Shown: in pieces, positions 9,952 through 18,757 of the stretch | Layout: every line of letters starts with the position of its first letter | How positions within the stretch are numbered: position 1 is the first letter of the stretch | Origin: Paraglaciecola arctica | Lineage (GTDB): Bacteria; Pseudomonadota; Gammaproteobacteria; Enterobacterales; Alteromonadaceae | Reading direction: 5' to 3' | Assembly: GCF_018861065.1 (NCBI RefSeq) | Contig: NZ_JAHKQO010000015.1 | Coordinates: 124,001 to 188,000, forward strand | Length of the DNA: 64,000 nucleotides | Made by a program: the position numbers and the translations under genes | Notes under the pieces: generated by a model | Database searches by the model: none | Told to the model about the DNA's origin: nothing | The model's input: only the letters and a program-made list of their open reading frames with translations

Positions 9952-10623
9952 TTATTGAATGGACCCAGATATGGCGTGAAATAATTGCATTATGGCAAAC
10001 AGCAACAATAGCAACCCCATCAAAGTTTTGGCTTTAGGTTTCTGGATAAGTGATTGAATTTTATCGAAGCCCGTCGCCATTAATATCATGATTGGTAAAG
10101 TTCCTAGTCCAAAACCAGCCATAATTTTTGCTCCCTGTATCGCAGAACCACTTGCTAAAGACCAAGTTAGCACTGAGTACACTAAACCACATGGCAACCA
10201 CCCCCATATCATGCCGTATGGCAAGGCGTGAAAAGGGCTCTTAAAAGGTAATAGTTTTTTTGACCAAGGGCGAATGACTTGCCAAAATTTGCTTCCTAAT
10301 TGCTCTATTTTGGTAAGTCCCTGCCACCAACCCGCTATATATAAACCCAATAGGAATAGAAAAATACCACTGACAAACTCTAAAACCACAATTCCCATAT
10401 TGACTTGTTGGGTGAATAAGTAGCCAGCCCAGCCTGTTATGGCTCCGGCTAGGGTATAGCTGAATATTCGCCCCAAATTGTAGGCCAAAGTATATGGGAG
10501 CATAGCGGCATTTTTGGGAACAGCATAAGCAAACGCGCCTACGATCCCACCACACATTCCAACACAATGTACGCCTCCAGCTAAGCCAATTAAAAAAGCT
10601 GACAAAAAGCTCAGGTCATTCAT
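9952..10623 (-). CDS. TauE/SafE-type membrane protein of the cbb3 locus
   Basis: Multi-pass inner-membrane protein of 223 residues. The N-terminal helix carries HCVGMCGG, a Cys/His/Met-rich motif suited to copper handling; a second conserved helix starts WLPCGLVYS. Family members (sulfite exporter TauE/SafE, UreH-like) are regularly found after ccoS and are thought to help cbb3 oxidase maturation, probably through copper supply (inference from context). It overlaps ccoS by 8 bases, so it is the last gene of the ccoH-I-S operon. Confidence 0.85.
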   Translation of the reverse strand: MNDLSFLSAFLIGLAGGVHCVGMCGGIVGAFAYAVPKNAAMLPYTLAYNLGRIFSYTLAGAITGWAGYLFTQQVNMGIVVLEFVSGIFLFLLGLYIAGWWQGLTKIEQLGSKFWQVIRPWSKKLLPFKSPFHALPYGMIWGWLPCGLVYSVLTWSLASGSAIQGAKIMAGFGLGTLPIMILMATGFDKIQSLIQKPKAKTLMGLLLLLFAIMQLFHAISGSIQ

Positions 10624-10807
10624 TAGGTTTATCGATGTGATTTTGGGTCTTGTTTTCTTTTTTAGGAAGATCGTCGTCGAATAAAATGCTACTACCGTGA
10701 CGCTCTAAATCTTCAAACTGATTTGATTTAACCGCCCAAAAAAATACCGCTACTGCGATAAATACAAGTAACAGTGCAATGGGGATCAACACATAAATAA
10801 TACTCAA
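10616..10807 (-). CDS. ccoS: cbb3 oxidase assembly protein CcoS
   Basis: Small membrane protein (63 residues) needed to insert heme and copper into CcoN. One N-terminal transmembrane helix (~residues 3-26) is followed by the family motif FFWAVKSNQFEDLE and a charged tail. It begins 12 bases after ccoI and overlaps the TauE-like gene by 8 bases, fixing its place in the assembly operon. Confidence 0.93.
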   Translation of the reverse strand: MSIIYVLIPIALLLVFIAVAVFFWAVKSNQFEDLERHGSSILFDDDLPKKENKTQNHIDKPNE

Positions 10808-10819
10808 AACTACTCCTAG

Positions 10820-13189
10820 TTATTTTAAAAGCCTAATGGAGTTAACTACTACTATAAACGAACTCAACGACATACCTACAACAGCCATCCAAGGGCTCAA
10901 TAAACCACATACAGCTAAAGGTAAAACTAAAAGGTTATAGGCAATTGCCCAGCTCATATTTTGGATAATTTTAACTTTGCAACGTTTGGCAATTGTAAAT
11001 ACTAAGCTAATTTTTTCCAAAGAGTTATCCAGCAAAATCACATCGGCAGAGGATTTTGCCAAATCAGACCCAGCACCTAAAGTCACAGACACATCAGCTT
11101 GCGCCAAAACTGGCCCGTCATTAATGCCGTCGCCTACCATCAAGACTACATGTTTCTGTGTCTGGGCTTGTTTAATGAAATCTAATTTTTCCTCAGGTGT
11201 TTGTTGCGCTAACCAATTAGGAATATTTAATGTTTTGGCGACATCTTCCACCACACTTGGGATGTCGCCACTAAGCAAAGTTAAATGCTTAGATCTAATT
11301 TCATTAAGAAAAGCAACACTGGTTGCGCGGATCTTGTCAGTTAATAAAAAGCCGCATAGTACTTTGTGTTGATTTGAAAGGAATACATTGCAGCTCTGCA
11401 TTTCTACTGGAATGTCTAAGTTGACATAGTTTAACGAACCAAGTTTATAACTGACACCAGCAATGACTCCTGTTATTCCTTGCCCAATTTTTGCAGAAAA
11501 ATCGGACACTTGATATGCGCTTGGAAGTTCTGAGAAGGCGTTAGCTATGGGGTGAGACGAATACTTCTCTAAACTAGCAGCTAATTCTAGACAGTGTTGT
11601 TTGTTTTGTTTTTCTGCACAAAAACTGTCCACAATAGTGAATTTCCCTTCAGTCAGAGTGCCCGTTTTATCTAAGGCAATCCAATCTACTTGCGAGATTT
11701 GTTCAAGGGCATCCGCACGTTTAAGCAATACTCCTTTACTATTTAAATGTGCAACTGCGCAGGATAGGGCGGAGGGAGTGGCCAGACCCAAGGCACAAGG
11801 GCAGGTGGCGATGAGAATGGAAATAGTGATCCACAACGCTTGTGAGGCGTCTATTTGCGTCCATATAACATAACTACTCAAGGCAATGACCAACACCGCC
11901 ATGACAAAATATTGTGAAAATTGATCTGCCAAGGTAGCTATTTTGGGCTTATCCAACAACGCATTGTTTTGCAGAAGATTAATCTGACTGAGCATAGAAT
12001 GTTTTAAGGACTTGTTAACCTTAATGGTTAAGGTGCCTAATTGATTAACTGTGCCAGCATACACTGTTTCGCCGATAGTTTTACGAACCAAATCAAACTC
12101 ACCCGTCAGCAATGCTTCATCCAACTGCCCTTGGCCCTGAATTATTTCACCATCGACCGGTACCATTTCGCCAGACTTAACCAAAACGAGTTGCTCTGCT
12201 ATTAATGTCTTGGCTAATACGGGTAAAAACTTGTTGTTTTCTATCAAAGTTGCAGTAGTAGGCATGTATTCCAACATATTCGCTGAAAGCTGCGACGCTT
12301 TATAGCGAGAACTGTGCTCTAAATAACGACTAGTGAGTAAGAAAAACACAAACATACATAAAGATTCAAAATAGGTTTGCCCGTTATTTTGTATGGTAGC
12401 AAACACGCCAGACACATAAATCAATGTTAATGCCATTGTAATTGGCACGTCCATGTTGACCACTTTAGCGCGAATGGCTCTGAATGCACTTGAATAGAAT
12501 TCAGAGGCAGAATAGAGAATAACTGGTGTGGTTAAGAACAAACTAATCCAATTGAAGTATTGTTTAGTTTGCGCGTCAATATGTCCAAACAAGTCAAAAA
12601 ACACCCCGATATTTAGCATCATAACTTGCATGGTCATCAGACCGGCTAGGCCAAGTCGCTTTAAAAACGCTTTATTCTCTTGTTTAAAAGAGGCTTCGTG
12701 CTGTTCAATCTGAAACGGCTTGGCGTGATAACCAATTTTTTCAATATGCCTTAGTATTTGACTGAATTTTAATTTTTGGTTGTCCCACAACACCGTGGCG
12801 CGTCTAGCAGATACATTGACTCCCACTTTATTGATACCTTGGACTTTAGCGAGTTGTTTTTCGATTAACCAACCACAAGCTGCGCAGTTAATACCGCTAA
12901 TTGTCAGTTGGACTTCACTACCACTGGCACTTGATTCAGTAAATTCTTGTAAAATATTCTCATCATCAAATACTCTGAGTTTCGCTAATAACTCGTCTTC
13001 GTTTTCAGTGGCTTTCTCTGCAAATTCGCTGCGATAATGGTAATAATCTTCCAAACCATTACTGACTATTGCTTCGGCTACAGCACAACAACCAGGACAG
13101 CAAAAAACTTGCTGCTTGCCAAAAACATTAGTGTGATAGGTAAATTGTGGGGCCACTTGTAAACCACAATGGAAACAATCGGTTTGCAT
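10820..13189 (-). CDS. ccoI: Copper-exporting P1B-type ATPase CcoI (FixI/CopA2)
   Basis: ATP-driven copper pump that loads cbb3 oxidase, 789 residues. Order: an N-terminal cysteine-rich module (CFHCG, then CCPGCCAVAE, residues 5-40); a heavy-metal-associated domain with CAACGW near residue 100; transmembrane helices; an actuator domain with TGE (LLTGEF); the membrane metal site CPC (TCPCALGLATPSAL); the phosphorylation motif DKTGTLTEG; and the hinge GDGINDGPVLAQADV. All catalytic motifs are intact. It starts 4 bases after ccoH and runs into ccoS, making one assembly operon. Confidence 0.96.
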   Translation of the reverse strand: MQTDCFHCGLQVAPQFTYHTNVFGKQQVFCCPGCCAVAEAIVSNGLEDYYHYRSEFAEKATENEDELLAKLRVFDDENILQEFTESSASGSEVQLTISGINCAACGWLIEKQLAKVQGINKVGVNVSARRATVLWDNQKLKFSQILRHIEKIGYHAKPFQIEQHEASFKQENKAFLKRLGLAGLMTMQVMMLNIGVFFDLFGHIDAQTKQYFNWISLFLTTPVILYSASEFYSSAFRAIRAKVVNMDVPITMALTLIYVSGVFATIQNNGQTYFESLCMFVFFLLTSRYLEHSSRYKASQLSANMLEYMPTTATLIENNKFLPVLAKTLIAEQLVLVKSGEMVPVDGEIIQGQGQLDEALLTGEFDLVRKTIGETVYAGTVNQLGTLTIKVNKSLKHSMLSQINLLQNNALLDKPKIATLADQFSQYFVMAVLVIALSSYVIWTQIDASQALWITISILIATCPCALGLATPSALSCAVAHLNSKGVLLKRADALEQISQVDWIALDKTGTLTEGKFTIVDSFCAEKQNKQHCLELAASLEKYSSHPIANAFSELPSAYQVSDFSAKIGQGITGVIAGVSYKLGSLNYVNLDIPVEMQSCNVFLSNQHKVLCGFLLTDKIRATSVAFLNEIRSKHLTLLSGDIPSVVEDVAKTLNIPNWLAQQTPEEKLDFIKQAQTQKHVVLMVGDGINDGPVLAQADVSVTLGAGSDLAKSSADVILLDNSLEKISLVFTIAKRCKVKIIQNMSWAIAYNLLVLPLAVCGLLSPWMAVVGMSLSSFIVVVNSIRLLK

Positions 13190-13193
13190 CTAA

Positions 13194-13685
13194 CTAGGGC
13201 TTAAAATCGAATGAATTAGCTTGTGGTAGGGCAACCATTTTTTGAATTTTCCAACTTCCATCGAATGGATGTAAACTCAGTTGCCATTTACCTTGCACAT
13301 CATTAGTCAAAGGAGCGCGGTATATTCCATTAGCATCCCGTATCAAAGTCACCGAGAAGTCTTTGAATTTTTGGGTGGCATGCAAAAAATCTAATATTAA
13401 CGCTTCGCCATTTTCGGGGCTGCCACTGATAAACGTCACCTCCACATAATCTGTAAACACTTGGGTTTTGGTTACTATGTTCAAGATTTTGGCTTGCTGT
13501 AGCTTTTGGATTTTTAAATTGATTCCTCTACCTTCCTTATAATAATCATCAATCACCATGCTATCTTCACTGTTAAAAGCAAAGTTCATCATTGTAAAGC
13601 TGAGGATCATAGAAGTGACAGGCACAAATATTAGAAACCAAGGCCAGAATTGTTTGTACCAAATTTTTGGAAGTTCAGATTTCAT
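13194..13685 (-). CDS. ccoH: FixH/CcoH family protein
   Basis: Membrane-anchored periplasmic protein (163 residues) required for cbb3 oxidase assembly or stability. One transmembrane segment (~residues 11-33) is preceded by WYKQFWPWFLI; the region MVIDDYYKEGRGIN is the FixH hallmark. It is the first gene of the ccoH-ccoI-ccoS-TauE unit, and a terminator separates it from ccoP, so the assembly genes may have their own promoter or depend on read-through. Confidence 0.9.
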   Translation of the reverse strand: MKSELPKIWYKQFWPWFLIFVPVTSMILSFTMMNFAFNSEDSMVIDDYYKEGRGINLKIQKLQQAKILNIVTKTQVFTDYVEVTFISGSPENGEALILDFLHATQKFKDFSVTLIRDANGIYRAPLTNDVQGKWQLSLHPFDGSWKIQKMVALPQANSFDFKP

Positions 13686-13724
13686 GTAACGAAAATACTC
13701 AAGGTTAAAATAACTAAAAAATAA

Positions 13725-13750
13725 AAAAGCCCCGTAATCACGGGGCTTTT
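13725..13750 (-). terminator. Intrinsic terminator after ccoP
   Basis: GCCCCG / CGGGGC arms with a 6-base loop, extended by AAAA/TTTT pairing. On the minus strand the stem runs into TTTTTTATTTTT, a strong U-tract. It ends the ccoNOQP transcript, 18 bases after the ccoP stop. Confidence 0.9.
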
Positions 13751-13767
13751 AGTATATCACTTTGTGG

Positions 13768-14724
13768 CTAATTTTTTTGCGACAAACTGTATACGTATGC
13801 ACCAACTAGATGGATTTTCTTTTCACCTAATGTATCTTTGAATGAAGGCATTACGCCGTTACGCCCATATGTCAGTGTTTCGGTTATGGCTTTGTTTGTT
13901 CCGCCGTATAACCAAGTTTGATCGGTTAGATTAGGCGCTCCCAATTGCTGGTTGCCTTTTCCGTCTTGTCCATGACAAGCAGCACAAATGGCAAACCTTG
14001 CTTGACCAGCATCAACCTGAGCTTGATCCAAGTCTGGCCTATCACTTAAGCTTAATACATACGCGACTAGTTCCTGAATTCCTTTTTCACCCATCGCATC
14101 AAGTTGCGCAGGCATCAACGCTTGGCGTCCATTAATTAAAGTTTCAGTGATTTTTTCAGGGGTGCCACCGTATAACCAGTCATCATCGGTTAAATTTGGA
14201 AAACCTCTTTGACCTCGAGCATCAGAACCATGACATTGAGAACAGTTTTGACTAAATAAACGTTGTCCAATTTTTAAGGCCTCTGCATCTTTAACTAACT
14301 CAGTAATAGGTTGTTTGTAATAATTATCAAAGATAGGCGCAAAAAGTTCATTAGCAAATTCAACTTCTCTGTCGTATTGATTAATTACACCATTAGTTTT
14401 GTTGGCTTCAACTGCCGCTCTTGATTCTGCCAAAGATTTAATCGTTTGATTAGAACTCTGCCAATTCCACAAACCTTTATAATTACCTAAACCAGGATAT
14501 AGAACTAAGTAAACGAGTCCCCAGACAATACAAATGTAAAATAAGATCGTCCACCATCTCGGTAACTGGTTATTGAGTTCGACAATGCCATCAAACTCAT
14601 GGTGCATATCATCACCTTCTTTAATACCAGTGTGATTTTGCAAACACCAACGCAATAATAAATAACAACCTAATATTGACCCCAGTGTTATGACAGAGAT
14701 CCAGATACTCCAAAAACTACTCAT
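13768..14724 (-). CDS. ccoP: cbb3 cytochrome c oxidase subunit III (diheme)
   Basis: Membrane-anchored diheme c-type cytochrome (318 residues) that passes electrons to the cbb3 oxidase. An N-terminal helix (~residues 5-25) and second helix (~55-80, WWTILFYICIVWGLVYLVLY) precede two cytochrome c domains with CSQCHG and CAACHG heme motifs, each followed by a PNLTDDDWLYGG or PNLTDQTWLYGG repeat and a distal Met (ALMPAQL, GVMPSFK). The start overlaps the end of ccoQ by 8 bases. Confidence 0.97.
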   Translation of the reverse strand: MSSFWSIWISVITLGSILGCYLLLRWCLQNHTGIKEGDDMHHEFDGIVELNNQLPRWWTILFYICIVWGLVYLVLYPGLGNYKGLWNWQSSNQTIKSLAESRAAVEANKTNGVINQYDREVEFANELFAPIFDNYYKQPITELVKDAEALKIGQRLFSQNCSQCHGSDARGQRGFPNLTDDDWLYGGTPEKITETLINGRQALMPAQLDAMGEKGIQELVAYVLSLSDRPDLDQAQVDAGQARFAICAACHGQDGKGNQQLGAPNLTDQTWLYGGTNKAITETLTYGRNGVMPSFKDTLGEKKIHLVGAYVYSLSQKN

Positions 14725-14890
14725 CTACTTTAGACTCCCGCTTATCTTGCTGTGGCTCATCATCAAATATAAGCCTTTCAGCTTCGTCAAAATTAGCTTT
14801 TGACTTTTTACTATAGGCCCACAACACAATTCCAATAAAACATACAAATACTATTACCGTATAAATACTGCCACTAGTTGCATAATCCAT
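14717..14890 (-). CDS. ccoQ: cbb3 oxidase small subunit CcoQ
   Basis: A 57-residue protein read directly from the sequence between ccoO and ccoP. It begins MDYATSGSIYTVIVFVCFIG, giving one transmembrane helix (~residues 9-26) with a WAYS membrane exit, then a charged, acidic cytoplasmic tail. This is the normal CcoQ/FixQ architecture; the protein stabilises the oxidase. The ATG is one base after the ccoO stop, and the stop lies 8 bases inside ccoP, so translation of the four subunits is tightly coupled. Confidence 0.93.
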   Translation of the reverse strand: MDYATSGSIYTVIVFVCFIGIVLWAYSKKSKANFDEAERLIFDDEPQQDKRESKVDE

Positions 14891-14891
14891 A

Positions 14892-15497
14892 TTATTTCAA
14901 CGCCGTGCCGAGAGATTGTAAGTAAGCGATAAGTGCAACCATTTCCGTTTTACCTTTAACTGCATCTTTTGCGCCTGCTATATCTTCGTCGGTGTAAGGC
15001 ACACCAAAGTCTCTAAATACCGATAACTTTTTAGCTGTGAGTTCACCGTCTAAGGTATTTTCCATTAACCATGGAAAACCAGGCATATTCGACTCAGGGA
15101 CTAAATCTCTTGGATTAATGAGGTGGATCCTATGCCAATCGTCACTGTATCTGCCACCCACACGTGCCAAATCTGGCCCAGTACGTTTAGAGCCCCATAA
15201 AAATGGGTGTTCCCATACAGACTCACCAGCAACAGAGTAGTGACCATAGCGTTCTGTTTCAGAGCGGAAAGGGCGTATCATCTGACTGTGGCAGCCCACA
15301 CAACCTTCGCGAATATATATATCTCGTCCTTCCATTTGTAGCGCAGTATAGGGTTTTAACCCATTAACAGGCTCCATGGTTTGTTGTTGAAACATCAGCG
15401 GGGTAATTTGGGCCATGCCTCCCAAACTAATCGCGATAAGGATAAGAATAGCCAGTAGACCAACATTTTTTTCAATTAACTCATGTACATTCTTCAT
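14892..15497 (-). CDS. ccoO: cbb3 oxidase subunit II (monoheme)
   Basis: Monoheme cytochrome c subunit (201 residues) of the cbb3 oxidase. An N-terminal membrane anchor (~residues 11-30) is followed by [17 protein letters not shown], the single CxxCH heme site, and [20 protein letters not shown], the conserved CcoO loop. NMPGFPWL supplies the axial Met. It starts 12 bases downstream of ccoN with an AGGAGG-like ribosome site in the gap. Confidence 0.97.
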   Translation of the reverse strand: MKNVHELIEKNVGLLAILILIAISLGGMAQITPLMFQQQTMEPVNGLKPYTALQMEGRDIYIREGCVGCHSQMIRPFRSETERYGHYSVAGESVWEHPFLWGSKRTGPDLARVGGRYSDDWHRIHLINPRDLVPESNMPGFPWLMENTLDGELTAKKLSVFRDFGVPYTDEDIAGAKDAVKGKTEMVALIAYLQSLGTALK

Positions 15498-15509
15498 AAT
15501 CTGACCTCC

Positions 15510-16940
15510 TTATGCCGGTTGTGCTGTTGGTTCAACAACGTCTTCGTTTTCATTTCTAATTGTTTTGTAAACGTTGTACGCCATTAGCAACATGCCTACT
15601 AAGAACAACGCCCCTCCTATAAATCGAACCAAGTAGAAGGGTTTAGACGCTTCAAGAGATTCAACAAAACTATAGGTTAGGGTACCGTCGGCATTAATAG
15701 CGCGCCACATTAAACCTTGTAAAACCCCCGACATCCACATGGCAACTATGTATAACACTGTTCCAATTGTGGCCAACCAAAAATGAACATTAATAAGGTA
15801 GATACTGTGCATTCTCTCTTTATTAAATAACACAGGTATCAGATGATAGATGGAACCAATAGATACCATAGCCACCCATCCTAGCGCACCAGAATGCACG
15901 TGACCGATGGTCCAATCCGTATAGTGTGAAAGTGCGTTAACTGTCTTAATTGCCATCATTGGTCCTTCAAATGTGGACATACCGTAAAAAGACAGAGACA
16001 CAACTAAGAAACGTAATATCGGATCAGTACGTAACTTATGCCAAGCACCCGATAACGTCATAATTCCATTTATCATACCGCCCCAAGACGGAACAAATAA
16101 AATAATAGACATCACCATGCCCAAAGACTGAGTCCAATCAGGTAATGCAGTGTAATGAAGATGATGAGGGCCGGCCCATATATAAAGGGAGATTAACGCC
16201 CAAAAGTGTACAACAGATAAACGATAGCTATAAACTGGGCGTCCAGCCTGCTTTGGTACAAAGTAATACATCATACCTAAAAAGCCGGCAGTTAAGAAAA
16301 AGCCAACAGCATTGTGCCCGTACCACCACTGAATCATTGCATCAACAGCGCCGGCGTAAACAGAATAGGATTTGGTCAATGAAACCGGAACCGCCATACT
16401 GTTAGCAATGTGCAATACCGCTACAGTTAACATAAATGCACCAAAAAACCAGTTCGCCACATATATATGAGAAACTTTTCTGATGATCATGGTGCCGAAG
16501 AAATTAATAATATACGCTAGCCAAACAATGGTAATCAATATGTCAATTGGCCACTCTAGCTCACCATATTCTTTCGTACTGGTTAATCCCATTGGAAGCG
16601 TTATGGCTGCAAGTACGATGACTAATTGCCATCCCCAAAAGGTAAATGATGCCAACTTGTCGCTAAACAAACGCACATTTGAGGTACGCTGGACAACATA
16701 AAAAGATGTTGCAAATAGGGCACATCCACCGAAAGCGAATATGACAGCATTGGTATGTAGTGGCCTTAACCTTGAAAATGTTAGCCATGGAGTATCAAAG
16801 TTCAATGCCGGCCAATACAGTTGTGCGGCGATTAATACCCCGACAGCCATACCAATAATTCCCCATACTACGGTCATCACCGCAAATTGCCGAACTACTT
16901 TATAGTTGTATTCGGGATGTACTTGAATAGCTTCACTCAT
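15510..16940 (-). CDS. ccoN: cbb3 cytochrome c oxidase catalytic subunit I
   Basis: Heme-copper oxidase core (476 residues, typical length), about twelve transmembrane helices, reducing O2 with high affinity. [15 protein letters not shown] carries the low-spin heme His; [16 protein letters not shown] carries the CuB His and its neighbourhood; [13 protein letters not shown] carries the His pair; and [12 protein letters not shown] carries the two C-terminal heme His. It is the first gene of ccoNOQP. The 235-base intergenic region to the divergent gene at 17176 holds a long inverted repeat and only a weak FNR-like sequence. Confidence 0.98.
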   Translation of the reverse strand: MSEAIQVHPEYNYKVVRQFAVMTVVWGIIGMAVGVLIAAQLYWPALNFDTPWLTFSRLRPLHTNAVIFAFGGCALFATSFYVVQRTSNVRLFSDKLASFTFWGWQLVIVLAAITLPMGLTSTKEYGELEWPIDILITIVWLAYIINFFGTMIIRKVSHIYVANWFFGAFMLTVAVLHIANSMAVPVSLTKSYSVYAGAVDAMIQWWYGHNAVGFFLTAGFLGMMYYFVPKQAGRPVYSYRLSVVHFWALISLYIWAGPHHLHYTALPDWTQSLGMVMSIILFVPSWGGMINGIMTLSGAWHKLRTDPILRFLVVSLSFYGMSTFEGPMMAIKTVNALSHYTDWTIGHVHSGALGWVAMVSIGSIYHLIPVLFNKERMHSIYLINVHFWLATIGTVLYIVAMWMSGVLQGLMWRAINADGTLTYSFVESLEASKPFYLVRFIGGALFLVGMLLMAYNVYKTIRNENEDVVEPTAQPA

Positions 16941-17060
16941 TTAATGAATCTTCCACTCTTGTTAACGATAAACTTACAGGCTCTTTACAAACAATACGCA
17001 ATTCACGTTTGTTATTTGGTGTTGATAGCTAAGCAACTGATATTAAAAATAATATGAACT

Positions 17061-17085
17061 ATAACCTTAGTTATTTTAAGGTTAT
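17061..17085. promoter_or_regulatory. 9-bp inverted repeat between ccoN and divergent gene
   Basis: ATAACCTTA and TAAGGTTAT are perfect inverted arms of 9 bases around a 7-base centre, about 120 bases upstream of ccoN and 90 upstream of the TTG at 17176. The symmetry suits a dimeric regulator controlling either promoter. No U-tract follows it on either strand, which speaks against a terminator. The regulator is unknown. Confidence 0.45.
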
Positions 17086-17175
17086 GAACTCGAAAAAGAA
17101 AGACAAATACACACTTGCTAGTTATCTTTTTTTTTATCACACTTAACAGTAGTTTAGTTTAACTCTTGTGCCATT

Positions 17176-17646
17176 TTGAATCCTACTTTTTTTACCAAAA
17201 TATTACTCCCTTTGCTGGTTTTTACGGCAATTATCGGTTTTTTTTTGAATTATACAGATCCAATTACTGTTAACGCTACAAAACAGTGCGATATTGATCT
17301 AACGCAACAATGTAAGCTTTTGCAGGATAACCAACAAATTTCTGTTCGATTTTTACAAGCAATTGAAGTAGAGGAGGAATTATTGCTCAGCATTGCTGTG
17401 CCAAGTAGTACAAACATTCATCAAATGTGGGTCCAGGGTGTAAACATGTATATGGGAAAAACGGCAGTTTTAGCTGATTCGATCGACCAAGATGATGAAA
17501 CTAAAACCTACAATGCGCGACTATTTTTAGGTGCCTGTAGCGAACCTAAAATGAAATGGCAGTTAATTGTTCAAACTATTGATGAGGCAGGAAAGGAACA
17601 GTCTTGGTTTGTTAACTTTTCGACTGATAGAAACAAAAAAAGCTGA
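17176..17646 (+). CDS. Uncharacterised membrane-anchored protein
   Basis: Not recognised. The 156 residues begin with one hydrophobic signal-anchor (~residues 8-24, LLPLLVFTAIIGFFLNYT), followed by a probable periplasmic beta-rich domain with three Cys (KQCDID, QQCKLL, LGACSEP). The only in-frame start near the open frame is TTG at 17176, with no clear ribosome site. It is divergent from ccoN and convergent with the bacterioferritins. MWVQGVNMYMGK is Met-rich and, with the Cys residues, could bind metal; this is speculation from composition and context. Confidence 0.6.
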   Translation: MNPTFFTKILLPLLVFTAIIGFFLNYTDPITVNATKQCDIDLTQQCKLLQDNQQISVRFLQAIEVEEELLLSIAVPSSTNIHQMWVQGVNMYMGKTAVLADSIDQDDETKTYNARLFLGACSEPKMKWQLIVQTIDEAGKEQSWFVNFSTDRNKKS

Positions 17647-17666
17647 ACGAATACCATTCATTCAGC
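17642..17666 (-). terminator. Terminator after the bacterioferritin operon
   Basis: Arms GCTGAA/TTCAGC and GAAT/ATTC with one C-A mismatch enclose a 3-base loop. On the minus strand the hairpin is followed by TTTTTTTG, so it terminates the bfr transcript. It sits 19 bases past the stop of the first bacterioferritin and may also end the convergent gene. Confidence 0.75.
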
Positions 17667-17684
17667 CTATTAAACTTAGGGATT

Positions 17685-18152
17685 TTACATTTGAGATTGT
17701 AAATAATTAGACAAACCTAAACGTTTTATTAAGCCTAATTGTTGTTCAAGCCAATGTGCGTGATCCATCTCTGTATCATCTAATAATATTAACAACATAT
17801 CCCTAGTAACATAATCTTGCTCAGACTCACAAAGGCTAATGGTATCTTTTAATGCCTGAGCCACTGCGTATTCAACTCGCAGATCACTTTCAAGCATAGA
17901 AGGGACATCAGTACCTATAAGTAAACCGTCTCGGTCAACCATATTGGGTGTGCCTTCTAGAAACAACATACGCTCTATTAGTTTTGTTGCGTGGCCTTTT
18001 TCATCATCAAATTCATGTGAAATACGTTCATAAAGTTTATTTAGTCCCCAGTCTTGATACATCTGAGAATGGATAAAGTACTGATCCATTGCGGCCAATT
18101 CATAAGCGAGTAGGGCATTGAGTTGCTCAATAACGACTTTTTTACCTTTCAT
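17685..18152 (-). CDS. bfr: Bacterioferritin, ferroxidase-type subunit
   Basis: Iron-storage four-helix protein of 155 residues. Numbered against E. coli Bfr it keeps the diiron ligands Glu18, Glu51, His54 and Glu94, and Glu128-x-x-His131 (one residue shifted). The heme ligand Met52 is Lys here, so this subunit should oxidise iron but not bind heme. It lies 1 base after the second bfr gene, in the same operon behind a Fur box. Heteropolymeric bacterioferritins with such split subunits are known in several proteobacteria; that these two co-assemble is inference. Confidence 0.93.
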   Translation of the reverse strand: MKGKKVVIEQLNALLAYELAAMDQYFIHSQMYQDWGLNKLYERISHEFDDEKGHATKLIERMLFLEGTPNMVDRDGLLIGTDVPSMLESDLRVEYAVAQALKDTISLCESEQDYVTRDMLLILLDDTEMDHAHWLEQQLGLIKRLGLSNYLQSQM

Positions 18153-18153
18153 G

Positions 18154-18627
18154 TTAGTCCTCTTCTACTTGGCTTTGTAAATAATTTTCAAGACCTAAGT
18201 GTGTTATTTGGTGTTGTTGGGTTTCTATCCAATCAATGTGATCTTCTTCATAACTTAAGATTGATTCAATTAAGTCTCGAGACACAAAGTCTTGTAATTC
18301 TTCGCAAGTTTTAATGGCATTTTTTAATAACGGAATTTGGGAATTTTGGAACGCCATATCACAATCCAACATTTCACGAGTCTCTTCACCAATCATCAAT
18401 TTCCCCAACATTTGTAAGTTAGGTAACCCTTCTAAAAACAAAATGCGTTCAATTAATTGATCCGCTTGTTTCATGTCCTTGATGGATTTTTTATACGCGG
18501 TGTTATTAAGTTTTTCAAATCCCCAATTTTTGAACATTCGCGCATGTAAAAAATATTGATTAATTGATGTAAGTTCGAAAGTAAGAATTTCGTTAAGCAC
18601 AGCAAGTACTTTTTTGTCACCTTTCAT
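18154..18627 (-). CDS. bfr: Bacterioferritin, heme-binding subunit
   Basis: Second bacterioferritin, 157 residues, starting MKGDKKVLAVLNEILTFELT. It keeps Glu18, the heme ligand Met52 and Glu127-x-x-His130, but Glu51 is Asp, His54 is Gln and Glu94 is Gln. The ferroxidase centre is therefore impaired while the heme site is intact, the mirror image of the downstream gene. It is the promoter-proximal gene of the pair, with a Fur-box-like sequence about 100 bases upstream of its ATG, so iron supply probably controls both. Confidence 0.93.
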   Translation of the reverse strand: MKGDKKVLAVLNEILTFELTSINQYFLHARMFKNWGFEKLNNTAYKKSIKDMKQADQLIERILFLEGLPNLQMLGKLMIGEETREMLDCDMAFQNSQIPLLKNAIKTCEELQDFVSRDLIESILSYEEDHIDWIETQQHQITHLGLENYLQSQVEED

Positions 18628-18725
18628 TGTTTGCTTCTCATGTTAAAACTAATGCACGGAGTATAGTCTCTAGTGGTATACAAAACCACTAAAACATAAA
18701 AATCATCTTATAAAACAATGTGATA

Positions 18726-18744
18726 GGCAATGATAACGATTACC
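18726..18744 (-). promoter_or_regulatory. Fur box upstream of bacterioferritin operon
   Basis: The 19-base sequence beginning GGCAATGATAACGATTACC matches the Fur consensus GATAATGATAATCATTATC at 14 of 19 positions. It lies in the 130-base gap between the Kef-type gene and the bfr pair, about 100 bases before the bfr ATG. Bacterioferritins may be repressed or indirectly induced by Fur; the sign cannot be read from the site. Confidence 0.65.
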
Positions 18745-18757
18745 ATTTTAATCTCTA

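Noticed and set aside
17022-17036. FNR-like TTGATAGCTAAGCAA upstream of ccoN
   Set aside because: Spacing is 5 rather than 4 and the second half site is degenerate; too weak to call.
18123-18314. Plus-strand frame across the bacterioferritin junction
   Set aside because: Antisense shadow of two well-supported genes.
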